From: Candidatus Heimdallarchaeota archaeon
GTDB lineage: Archaea; Asgardarchaeota; Heimdallarchaeia; Heimdallarchaeales; Kariarchaeaceae
Assembly: GCA_015522385.1 (NCBI GenBank)
Contig: WAMJ01000133.1
Coordinates: 1-18,832 of the forward strand
Reading direction: 5' to 3'
Length of the DNA stretch: 18,832 nt
Of the stretch, positions 1 through 6,987 are shown piece after piece. Below the pieces are notes generated by a model. It did no database searches. It saw only the letters and a program-made list of their open reading frames with translations, and was not told where the DNA came from. Position 1 is the stretch's first letter, and each line of letters opens with the position of its first letter. The translations under genes and the position numbers were made by a program.

Positions 1-23
1 CTAAAATCCGTAGTATTTAACCT

Positions 24-34
24 GATATTTATTA
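24..34 (+). promoter_or_regulatory. TATA-like box upstream of the polyprenyl synthase gene
   Basis: An AT-rich element, gatatttatta, is centred about 33 bases before the ATG at 63. Archaeal transcription usually starts about 25 bases downstream of the TATA centre, which would give a leader of only a few bases. No Shine-Dalgarno sequence is visible before this ATG. Confidence 0.45.
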
Positions 35-62
35 ACGAAATTCTCGACCTTATGTTAGATCA

Positions 63-1085
63 ATGATCGATTCCGACAAGGCTGAAAAATTAAAGGAAGA
101 CGCTGTAGACCTCTTTGAGGGTGATCGACAGCTGATTGTTAACGCCATCAATGATGATCTAAAAACTCAGTATGGCGACTCCTTTGTGTATAAAATGATC
201 TCTCCCTACTTCGGTACTCAGGGTAAGAAGCTCAGACCTCTGCTATCGGTCTATGTCTACCGCCTTATTGCAGGGGACAACGCTCCACTCAAGAAGATTC
301 ACCCGATTCTATCTGCAATCGAGATCGCCCATAACGCCAGTCTCATTGTGGACGATGTCTTCGACAAGGATGAGCTCCGAAGGGGTGATCTGTCGTTCTT
401 CGTGAAGTACGGGACATTCGCTGCACTTTCAATCGCATACAATCTTTCAGCCTTTGTCTTCGACCTAGCTACACGAACAGATCATGCAGAAGTGGTCAGA
501 ACCGTTGGAGGTGCTGCGTCGGATCTCTCGTACGCCCTGTATCTCTCCAAGGATCTCAAGTCCTCGACGATTATATCTGAGGAGTACTTCATGGACGTCC
601 TCCGGAAGAAGACCAGTTCCCTCTTCAGATCTGCGGCCAAGGCTGCTGCACTTCTCGCGACCGACGACCGCGAGCTCATAGAGGAAATGGAGATGTTCGG
701 TGATAATTTCGGAACTGCCTATCAGCTCAGGGACGACGTCCTCGCTATCCAAGGTACCTTCGACGATCTGGGGAAAGAACCCGACAGCGATATTGTCAAC
801 AGATTCCAATCCTTGATCACAATTGAGGCGTTCAATAGGGTGAAGGGTGAGGATCACCGGATACTCAGCGAGTTCTACCTCCAGGATGTGGATTACGACC
901 CCGAGGTCATCCGCAAGATACTTATCCGTTCAGGTGCCACTCAAGCCGTTATGGAACGTTGCCTTGACTACCGTCAGATGTGCCTGAGCACACTTGACAG
1001 GTTCTCTGAATCCTCGACAAAGCACAAACTTACCGAACTCCTGCTCAAGATAAATTTCGACAAAGTCATAAAATACGATGAATGA
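63..1085 (+). CDS. Polyprenyl diphosphate synthase (trans-isoprenyl transferase)
   Basis: This 340-residue all-helical isoprenyl synthase would condense isopentenyl diphosphate onto allylic diphosphates for archaeal lipids or quinone side chains. Family motifs are clear: GKKLRP at 54-59, the first Asp-rich motif DDVFD at 97-101 followed by the Arg pair R106-R107, and KTSSLF from 183. The second Asp-rich motif reads DDVLA at 224-228, so its last Asp is Ala. The usual Gly-Lys-x-Thr stretch after the 'SDI' segment is replaced by Asn-Arg-Phe-Gln-Ser. Residues -5 and -4 before the first Asp motif are Ala92 and Ser93, as in long-chain synthases such as IspB. Bulky residues there limit product length in short-chain enzymes, so a product longer than C20 is possible. 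It heads a same-strand cluster with two inositol-phosphate synthase genes. The family call is firm; product length is inferred. Confidence 0.93.
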   Translation: MIDSDKAEKLKEDAVDLFEGDRQLIVNAINDDLKTQYGDSFVYKMISPYFGTQGKKLRPLLSVYVYRLIAGDNAPLKKIHPILSAIEIAHNASLIVDDVFDKDELRRGDLSFFVKYGTFAALSIAYNLSAFVFDLATRTDHAEVVRTVGGAASDLSYALYLSKDLKSSTIISEEYFMDVLRKKTSSLFRSAAKAAALLATDDRELIEEMEMFGDNFGTAYQLRDDVLAIQGTFDDLGKEPDSDIVNRFQSLITIEAFNRVKGEDHRILSEFYLQDVDYDPEVIRKILIRSGATQAVMERCLDYRQMCLSTLDRFSESSTKHKLTELLLKINFDKVIKYDE

Positions 1086-1149
1086 TTCAACGCAACTTGA
1101 AGCAATTACTTTTATGAATAGAAAATACGGATGGTTGGAGAGAATAATT

Positions 1150-2232
1150 ATGACTCGAAAAATCAGATTAGCTATCGCTGGTCTCGGTAACTGTGCCTCA
1201 GCAGTCATCCAAGGTATCCACTACTACAAGGACGCAGCTGACGACGAGACAGTGCCCGGTCTCATGCATGTGAGATTCGGACCATACCACGTTTCAGATA
1301 TTGAGATAGTTGCGGTATTCGAAGTCAATTCACGAAAGATCGGCAAGGATGTCGCCGACGCCATCAAGGAGGCACCCAATTGTGTGCAGACCTTCGCAGA
1401 GGTCCCCAAGACTGGAGTCATCGTCCAGCCTGGGCCAATCGGAGATGGTGTGGCCTCCCATATGAGGGAGTCCTTCTTCTGCTATGATGAGACCAAGACC
1501 AAGCCAGTCGACGTCGCACAGGTCCTCAGGGACGTCAAGGCAGATGTGCTCGTCAACTTCCTCCCCGTGGGTTCCGAGGATGCCACCAAGGTCTACGCAC
1601 AGGCTGCTCTCGACGCAGGAGTGGCATTTGCCAATGGTATTCCTTCGTTCATCGTGTCGGACAAGGAGTGGGCAGAGAAGTTCACAAAGGCGGGCATACC
1701 CTGTGCCGGAGACGACATCAAGTCTCAGCTCGGTGCGACTATCCTCCACCGGGTGCTGATGCAGCTGATGAAGGACAGGGGCATTGCCGTCGACCAGACC
1801 TTTCAGTTGAACATCGGTGGAAACACCGACTTTGAAAACATGAAGAGAGAGGAGAGGTTGACGACCAAGAGGATATCGAAGACTGAGGCCGTGACCAGCG
1901 TCCTTGACTACGACATCCCCGTGAGGATAGGTCCCTCGGACTACGTCCCCTTCCTCGCCGACGAGAAGGTCTGCTACATCAACGCCGAGGGGAGGAACTT
2001 CGGTGACCAGCCCATACACCTGAACCTCAAACTTTCAGTCCAGGACTCCCCCAACAGCGCCGGAGTGATGATAGACGTCATCCGTGCACTGGCAATCGCA
2101 CAGGACAGGGGTATCGCAGGACCGCTCATCACCATGAGCTCATACGCATTCAAACATCCTCCCGAGCAGGTCCCGGACTTCTTGGCGAGGGAAAATATCG
2201 AGAAATACATCAGAGGTGAATTAGAGAGATGA
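1150..2232 (+). CDS. ino1: Inositol-1-phosphate synthase (Ino1/MIPS), actinobacterial-like form
   Basis: The enzyme converts glucose 6-phosphate to 1L-myo-inositol 1-phosphate with NAD, the first step to archaeal inositol phospholipids and other inositol solutes. The N-terminal Rossmann motif is GLGNCAS at 11-17. The sequence follows the M. tuberculosis Ino1 type, about 360 residues, nearly end to end: VPGLMHVRFGPYHV, GDDIKSQLGAT, NIGGNTDF and GPSDYV are all present. The lysines that I align with the four catalytic lysines of the family are K240, K244 (in KRISK), K273 and K335. An ATG at 1078 is open in frame but adds 24 residues with no family similarity and overlaps the previous gene. ATG 1150 is preceded by ggagag about 7 bases upstream and starts exactly at the Rossmann strand, so it is preferred. 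The last 4 bases overlap the next gene, implying translational coupling. Confidence 0.95.
   Translation: MTRKIRLAIAGLGNCASAVIQGIHYYKDAADDETVPGLMHVRFGPYHVSDIEIVAVFEVNSRKIGKDVADAIKEAPNCVQTFAEVPKTGVIVQPGPIGDGVASHMRESFFCYDETKTKPVDVAQVLRDVKADVLVNFLPVGSEDATKVYAQAALDAGVAFANGIPSFIVSDKEWAEKFTKAGIPCAGDDIKSQLGATILHRVLMQLMKDRGIAVDQTFQLNIGGNTDFENMKREERLTTKRISKTEAVTSVLDYDIPVRIGPSDYVPFLADEKVCYINAEGRNFGDQPIHLNLKLSVQDSPNSAGVMIDVIRALAIAQDRGIAGPLITMSSYAFKHPPEQVPDFLARENIEKYIRGELER
2213..2219 (+). promoter_or_regulatory. Shine-Dalgarno site for the second inositol-phosphate synthase-like gene
   Basis: The sequence gaggtga lies inside the end of the preceding gene, 9 bases before ATG 2229 and 12 before ATG 2232. 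It supports coupled translation through the overlapping ATGA. Both ATGs are possible starts and differ by one residue. Confidence 0.6.
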
Positions 2233-3305
2233 TGGGAAACAACTCAAATGCAATTAAGGTAGCAGTCGCCGGTGTCGGTAACATGATTTCCGGGCTGATC
2301 CAAGGGCTGTACTACTACAAGGACAAGCCCAACGACAAGACTATTCTGCACCCCAAGGTCGGTGGTTTCCAGATCAACGACATCCACATCGTCGCAGCTT
2401 TTGACGTGAGCAAGGAGAAGGTGGGCAAGGACGTCACCGAGGCGATCTTCGCAGCACCGAACAAGACTCCGACCACGATGGATATTCCCCCACTCGGAGT
2501 GAAAGTACACAAAGTCCCCGTGCTCGATGGTGTGGCCGAGACGGCAGAGATGGTGATCAAACCATCAAATGAGAAGGACTGTGACCTAGTCAAGGTGCTG
2601 AAGGAGTCAGACACAGACGTACTCGTCATCGCAGTCCCCTCCGGCTCCGTGAAGGCAGCGGAATACTTCGCCCAAGCAGCTCTGGACGCCAATGTGGCTC
2701 TCATCAACGCCTCACCAGCTCCCCTTGCCCGGAACACCGTGTGGTCCCGGAAGTTCAGGGAGGCAAGATTACCCTTATTGGGTGATGACCTCCAATCGCA
2801 GGCAGGCGGAACTGTCTTCCACAAGGGTCTGATCAACCTGCTGTTCCAGATCGGTGTGAGGGTGAAGGACACCTACCAACTGGATGTCAGCGGTGGTCTT
2901 GAGGGTCTGACGACACTCGACTACGACCGGAGGCAGTTCAAGCGCAAGGTCAAGGAGGAGTCAATCTCCAGATCGACGAATGAGCTGTTTAACATTGCCT
3001 CGGGAACCACGGACTACCTCGATTTCCTTGGATCCACGAGGATCGGGAACTATTGGGTGAAAGGAGAGGGCTTCCTCGGACAGCCCGTAACCATGGACAT
3101 CCGCATGGAGTCAATCGACAGCTCCAATGGAGCGGCTACGCTGATAGACGCAATTCGATGTGCTAAGATCGCCCTCAACCGTGTCATTGGTGGACCAGTG
3201 ACTTCGGTAGCTCCCTACCTGTTCAAGGCTCCACCCATGTACATGGAACACGAGGATGCCTTCAAGGCATTTCTTGACTTCTCATCTGGCAAGAGGATGG
3301 ATTAG
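2229..3305 (+). CDS. Inositol-1-phosphate synthase-like paralogue with degenerate active site
   Basis: This 358-residue protein shares the Ino1 architecture with its upstream neighbour: Rossmann motif GVGNMIS at 15-21, a GDDLQSQAG segment at 185-193 and APYLFKAPP near 328-336. However, most residues used for cyclisation are changed. Relative to the upstream enzyme, K191 becomes Q189, K240 becomes E244, K244 becomes R248 and K273 becomes R271; only K333 (equivalent to K335) stays. The GGNTDF motif is replaced by SGGLEGL. The coding frame is intact, so this is not a pseudogene. NAD binding looks preserved, while inositol-phosphate synthase activity looks unlikely. It may bind another sugar phosphate, run a different oxidoreductase or aldol-type reaction, or act as a partner subunit of Ino1, which is a tetramer in known cases. 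It starts within the stop of the upstream gene, so the two are made together. Confidence 0.85.
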   Translation: MMGNNSNAIKVAVAGVGNMISGLIQGLYYYKDKPNDKTILHPKVGGFQINDIHIVAAFDVSKEKVGKDVTEAIFAAPNKTPTTMDIPPLGVKVHKVPVLDGVAETAEMVIKPSNEKDCDLVKVLKESDTDVLVIAVPSGSVKAAEYFAQAALDANVALINASPAPLARNTVWSRKFREARLPLLGDDLQSQAGGTVFHKGLINLLFQIGVRVKDTYQLDVSGGLEGLTTLDYDRRQFKRKVKEESISRSTNELFNIASGTTDYLDFLGSTRIGNYWVKGEGFLGQPVTMDIRMESIDSSNGAATLIDAIRCAKIALNRVIGGPVTSVAPYLFKAPPMYMEHEDAFKAFLDFSSGKRMD

Positions 3306-3336
3306 TAATTATCCATTAGATTAAATCTAGAATACA

Positions 3337-3600
3337 TCAACAATGAATTAATGCAATATTTGAATGTTTCATGTGATCAATTGCTGCCTCAGCTAGTTCA
3401 GTCACTTCTTGGTAATTAGTTCTATATTGATTCTGAACTCTATCTCCTCAGATTTGCATGCACAAGCTGTCTCAATTCCAAGAGATTCAACGACTTTACA
3501 TCTATCCGCCATATAGCTAAATGACCCAATATCTCTACTAACTCAATAACCGATTTCTCAAATGATCTGATACGAAAACTTCCAGATTAGTTATCTAATC
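3337..3600 (-). pseudogene. Decayed gene fragment in three minus-strand frames
   Basis: No intact gene lies between the convergent stops at 3305 and 3627, but protein-like stretches follow one another on the minus strand in different frames. The first runs IRSFEKSVIELVEILGH, the second MADRCKVVESLGIE and on to SEEIEFRI, and the third YRTNYQEVTELAEAAIDHM and on to a TGA at 3337-3339. Switching frames near 3505 and between 3412 and 3450 gives one continuous product of about 85 residues without a recognisable start. I do not recognise the family. It lies directly downstream of the membrane nuclease gene and may be the end of a former operon member. Chance open stretches or assembly errors are alternatives. 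A small palindrome, tagatt-a-aatcta, sits at about 3318-3330 beyond its end. Confidence 0.35.
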
Positions 3601-3626
3601 AACATGCTGCTCTCATCCCATCTCAC

Positions 3627-5336
3627 TCAGTTGTCGTACTCGCTCGCTATCGGGTGTAGGAAGAACTGCCCGCTCATCACCGAGAAGGGAACCCTGCGGG
3701 TATCTATCCATTTGAACCTCTCCCTGAATTCCTTGAAGAGGTCGTTGGTGAGGATCAGTGCCCCCGTTTGTTGGCTCAGTCTGAGGATGAAAAGATCACC
3801 TGAGACCTTGGCAGGAAGAACCTTGAAAGTCCCCTTCTTGCTCAGCTGGTCAAACTTCTTGGTGTCCTTCACCTGATACCTCAGAGCCGCGTCCACTATG
3901 ACTCGGATGTCCTTGAAACCCGCGTTTTCCAGCTCATTGATGGCGATGATCAAGTTGTCGACATTCGCCCTTCCGTCCGGTGTGGGCTCATCCCACGCAA
4001 CATTCGAACCGTCAACTATGATCTTGTCAGTGGGGTAGTCAAGCGACCTGTTGATCTTAGTCGGGAGAAGCTTGCGGAGGATCATGTTCTTCAGCTGAGG
4101 CTTGAGGAGGAGGACGATGATGACTACAATACCAGCGAGGATTGAGGTAAGCAGAATGATCAAGAACGTTGTGGTAAGGTCACCACCTTCCGACGGTACC
4201 TCAATACTACTGTCGCTGATGAAGATCGAGTGGCTCTCCTTGACCAGCACAGCCTCTCCCTCTCCGTCGCTGTCGATGAAGAAGAGCGTGTAGGTGATGA
4301 ACGCCCTCCCCTTGTCGTAAACTGATCCGAGGAACTCAATTTCCATGCTGTCCTCTAGGGTAGTCTCGTCAAAGTTGTTTGGTGGGAAAATGATCTTGTC
4401 CGATTCCAGTTGGTTGCGGATGAGTACCGGTGTCTTCTCCAGATTCTGCAGTGTCACAACAACTTTGGAGATATTCTCCACGTTGATGTCTGAACTAATC
4501 TTAAGATCAGTTTGGATCTTGGGAAGGACTTCCACATCCATGCTTATGATTCCATTGACCGCCACACCCTCAGAGTTCTTGTATTCAGTCTGGAGCTCTA
4601 ACGTTCCTATACCGAACCGATCTGGTTCCAACCTGAAATAGACTGGTTCGGAGCGATTGGGTTTGAGTATCGGCAACCTGAACGGAAACACTGACTGTTC
4701 AAGACCGATCGGAGGTTCTATCTTCTGTATGTTAATCCTGATGTCGAAAGCATTGGCAGAACCAATATTCTCCATGAACAGAATGATGTTCTCAGATCTG
4801 TTCACCGCAAAGCCTATCCTGTTTACCTGTGCCATGATGAAACGCACTTTAGCGTCTGGATTGATGGTGATGGAGATGGTCCTATTAACCTCCATTAACC
4901 CCCTGTTCGTGGAGTTAACCACAAACCTGACGGTGTAATTCCCAGCGGGGAAGTGGTTGAAGTCATCTGGATCATAGGTCTCAACCTTCAACGAGACCAA
5001 CTTCGGAACGGTCGTCCCATTGAACAGGTAGTGGGGTTCGATCGGCCCTTCGAGGATGAGCGAGTAGGGATAGCCCCCGATGAACTGCTCGGGGTTACTC
5101 TGATTCTGCATCCCAAAGGTGGCGTTGAATGTATCTCCTCTCTCCACACTGTTGGACTCCAACGAGAGTATCGGGAGAGAGTCATTCTCCTCTGGCTCGG
5201 GAGGAGGCTTCTGTGAGACCTCCCCCTCCTCCAAAACCAAGGTATTTGTTGAGTATGGCTCCGCGCTCAGAGGTACTGTGAACGTGGTAAGCAGGATGAT
5301 GCCCAGTATAATCGTAAACCCTAATCTGCTCACCAA
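3627..5336 (-). CDS. Membrane-anchored protein with ectodomain and cytoplasmic Regnase-like NYN ribonuclease domain
   Basis: This 569-residue protein begins with a signal peptide (hydrophobic about 5-24, likely cleavage near residue 25). A beta-rich ectodomain follows to about 387, with ten N-x-S/T sequons and recurring segments resembling Ig-like or CARDB-like folds. A single membrane helix spans about 388-411 and is followed by a Lys/Arg-rich stretch, placing the C-terminus in the cytoplasm. Residues 437-565 match the Zc3h12a/Regnase type of NYN (PIN-like) nuclease: VDGSNVAW at 441-448 with D442, then SGDLFIL with D514, then LTNDLFKEF with D532, then the WID...F.FV/M...F ending. These Asp positions correspond to metal-binding residues of the family, so RNA cleavage is plausible. 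The frame opens with TTG at 5336 followed by GTG at 5333. The gene lies 67 bases after the alpha/beta-hydrolase gene on the same strand. The substrate and any external ligand are unknown. Confidence 0.85.
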   Translation of the reverse strand: MVSRLGFTIILGIILLTTFTVPLSAEPYSTNTLVLEEGEVSQKPPPEPEENDSLPILSLESNSVERGDTFNATFGMQNQSNPEQFIGGYPYSLILEGPIEPHYLFNGTTVPKLVSLKVETYDPDDFNHFPAGNYTVRFVVNSTNRGLMEVNRTISITINPDAKVRFIMAQVNRIGFAVNRSENIILFMENIGSANAFDIRINIQKIEPPIGLEQSVFPFRLPILKPNRSEPVYFRLEPDRFGIGTLELQTEYKNSEGVAVNGIISMDVEVLPKIQTDLKISSDINVENISKVVVTLQNLEKTPVLIRNQLESDKIIFPPNNFDETTLEDSMEIEFLGSVYDKGRAFITYTLFFIDSDGEGEAVLVKESHSIFISDSSIEVPSEGGDLTTTFLIILLTSILAGIVVIIVLLLKPQLKNMILRKLLPTKINRSLDYPTDKIIVDGSNVAWDEPTPDGRANVDNLIIAINELENAGFKDIRVIVDAALRYQVKDTKKFDQLSKKGTFKVLPAKVSGDLFILRLSQQTGALILTNDLFKEFRERFKWIDTRRVPFSVMSGQFFLHPIASEYDN

Positions 5337-5339
5337 ATA

Positions 5340-5345
5340 CTCACC
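5340..5345 (-). promoter_or_regulatory. Shine-Dalgarno site that decides between TTG and GTG starts
   Basis: On the minus strand GGTGAG lies 3 bases before TTG 5336 and 6 bases before GTG 5333. The spacing favours GTG 5333, giving 568 rather than 569 residues. No ATG is available near the signal peptide. Confidence 0.45.
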
Positions 5346-5403
5346 ACACCATATTTCATCTTACGTGGTTAAAATCATATCGAACAATCACCTACGTTTT
5401 CGA

Positions 5404-6282
5404 CTACAGGATCGATCTCCATTCGTCAATCAAGAACATAACCTCCTGCCACCTCTCCTCGTGGAGAAAGAACGAACCACCATCCACCGAATGGAAACGT
5501 GGTCGAGCCATCTTCCGCGAGAGCTCCTCACCACGCTTAGAGTCAAACAAGTAGCTCTTCTCCCCGAAGATCAACAGGGTGGGTATGTCCCAAGACTCCA
5601 ACTTCGAGAGGATCGTGAAGACCCGTGAGTAGTTCGGATGGGACTTGGAACGAGGAATGGCATTCAGCAAGCTCAGGATTCCAACAGTCGTCTTATCGTC
5701 ATTGTTGACTCCAAGATGGTACTCCACACTCTCCGCGTCCACGGTCTGGTAGCCCTTGGTGAAAATCAGCTCCTGGTAGCCCCTTGCCCTGTTGTAGTCA
5801 AAGTCAGGTGGTGAGATGTATTTCCTCCTGACTTTTAGTGGAAGCTTCTCCGTAGGACGGGTGATCGTGTTGATCAAGACTATCCCACGGTACCGGGAAG
5901 GGTCGTCAATAGCTCCTCCGGTAGCAATAAGCCCGCCAATCTCGTGCACGACCAAGACGATGTCATGCAGATCCAATTTGAGAACGAATCCCTTGTAGAT
6001 ATCAATCATGTTGTCCAGCGTGTAAAACCCCGGATCCTCAGGCTTATCTGATGCTCCAAAACCCGGAAGATCCAGCGAGATGCAACGGGCATCACCACTC
6101 AGCTCAACCATTAGGTACCTGAAGCTGTACGATGAGGAGGGGTTGCCATGCACCATCAAAAATGTCAGATCACCCTCTCCCACCGTATTGTAGGTAAGTG
6201 TACTTCCCTTTACCTCGACAGTACCCCGCGTGACATCATCCAACAAATCGAACAGCCTCTCGTATCTACCGTCCAATGACAC
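5404..6282 (-). CDS. Alpha/beta-hydrolase fold protein, haloalkane-dehalogenase-like, with altered catalytic triad
   Basis: This 292-residue protein has the landmarks of the haloalkane dehalogenase/epoxide hydrolase branch: the oxyanion-loop motif HGNPSSSY at 45-52, DLPGFGASDKP at 71-81, and the nucleophile-elbow strand ending VVHEIGG at 111-117. In the family the elbow residue is Asp (HDWGG) or Ser; here it is Glu114. The C-terminal segment GGSFFLHEE at 268-276 aligns with the usual G-H-F-x-x-E-D, placing Phe271 where the catalytic His is expected, although His274 is close. The protein may therefore be inactive as a hydrolase, use another mechanism, or serve as a binding protein. The start is GTG 6282; the next in-frame options are TTG codons at 6276 and 6246. 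An element ttttata lies only 2 bases before the GTG, so the true start could be further in. The membrane nuclease gene follows 67 bases downstream. Confidence 0.8.
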   Translation of the reverse strand: MSLDGRYERLFDLLDDVTRGTVEVKGSTLTYNTVGEGDLTFLMVHGNPSSSYSFRYLMVELSGDARCISLDLPGFGASDKPEDPGFYTLDNMIDIYKGFVLKLDLHDIVLVVHEIGGLIATGGAIDDPSRYRGIVLINTITRPTEKLPLKVRRKYISPPDFDYNRARGYQELIFTKGYQTVDAESVEYHLGVNNDDKTTVGILSLLNAIPRSKSHPNYSRVFTILSKLESWDIPTLLIFGEKSYLFDSKRGEELSRKMARPRFHSVDGGSFFLHEERWQEVMFLIDEWRSIL

Positions 6283-6512
6283 CTATAAAAGTTGACGCGA
6301 GACAAAAAGAACTGGCGGTATTCCTTACTTCTTTAATGGTAGGTGTTACTATGAACCCGACCAAGGATTCGTGAACAATCATGAAAAAATATAAACTCGT
6401 GAAAAGTCCAAAAGGCAAATCATCATGATACATTCCTCATCAAAATTCGATATAATCACAGTAACAATCACAAGAACTTAATCCATAACATATCATTACT
6501 CATAACCATTAA

Positions 6513-6569
6513 GACGTTAGTCAAGGTGACTTAGATTGAATTCTATAACGTATGAATCACCCTAACGTC
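6513..6569. repeat. Imperfect inverted repeat with embedded short direct repeat
   Basis: The left arm GACGTTAG-tcaa-GGTGA (6513-6529) pairs with the right arm TCACC-CTAACGTC (6557-6569): 13 pairs interrupted by a 4-base bulge, with a 27-base loop. GTCAAGGT also occurs as a direct repeat at 6520-6527 and 6567-6574. It could be an RNA hairpin, a protein-binding site or a mobile-element trace. No other evidence selects among these. Confidence 0.45.
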
Positions 6570-6649
6570 AAGGTAGAAATAAGTTATCATCAATACAATA
6601 TTAGCAATAACCGTAGAAAAGATAACAAAAATAACTCGATTGCTCCAAC

Positions 6650-6824
6650 ATGAGTACATATTATCAAATAACTTCAGGAGAAGATAACTCAATACAAAAA
6701 TGGCTAACTAACAAGTATCCCAACTTTATCAATATCAAATTATTGAAAATTCTCCAAGAAACAACCTTGGGGCGATATTGTAGGAATAGCATTCAAAAAT
6801 AATAACACAAAATTCCTCACATAA
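6650..6824 (+). pseudogene. Possible small gene broken by one-base shift in a G run
   Basis: ATG 6650 opens a 50-codon frame beginning MSTYYQITSGEDNS that stops at TAA 6800-6802. Removing one G from the GGGG at 6769-6772 continues a protein-like product, LGDIVGIAFKNNNTKFLT, to TAA 6822-6824, giving 57 residues. The product is not recognised. An AT-rich element, acaaaaataa, lies 15-25 bases upstream. It may be an intact 50-residue ORF, a real frameshift, a sequencing error, or chance. Confidence 0.3.
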
Positions 6825-6987
6825 AAATTGTCCCCACATAAAAAATTGACCTACCCGTAGATGACTCCAAGAATATAGTTCCTAAACAACCCGTTTGATT
6901 ATGTGTGTAATTACCGATAGTTTTAACTTTAGACGTGAAGAGAGAAATACAGAACTATCTGTTGCGAGTACAACACCTAGATTCTTC

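Larger units (their letters stand above)
6283..6987. other. AT-rich gap of about 700 bases between alpha/beta-hydrolase gene and tRNA
   Basis: No ORF of 60 codons or more and no recognisable gene occupy this stretch. It holds a TATA-like aaaaatataaac near 6386-6396, the inverted repeat at 6513-6569, a possible broken small ORF at 6650-6824, and an AT-rich element ttttaacttta at 6921-6931 that could belong to the tRNA promoter. An 18-codon ATG frame at 6425-6481 follows the first TATA-like element but has no other support. Composition is sharply more AT-rich than the flanking genes. Confidence 0.6.

Noticed and set aside
1078..1149. In-frame upstream extension of the inositol-phosphate synthase by 24 residues
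   Set aside because: The extra residues do not match the family, overlap the preceding gene and have no start signal, while ATG 1150 has ggagag before it.
1330..2019. 229-codon minus-strand ORF inside the inositol-phosphate synthase gene
   Set aside because: It is an antisense shadow of a conserved gene.
5119..5628. 169-codon plus-strand ORF across the nuclease/hydrolase junction
   Set aside because: It is antisense to two well-supported genes and its sequence has no protein-family character.
6284..6290. ttttata as the promoter of the alpha/beta-hydrolase gene from GTG 6282
   Set aside because: It is only 2 bases from the GTG, too close for a TATA box serving that start; noted only as a start-site question.
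6366..6432. Box C-like ATGATGA on the minus strand, suggesting a C/D guide RNA
   Set aside because: No CTGA box D lies within the usual distance, so the RNA is unsupported.
6425..6481. 18-codon ORF after a TATA-like element
   Set aside because: It is too short and has no further evidence.
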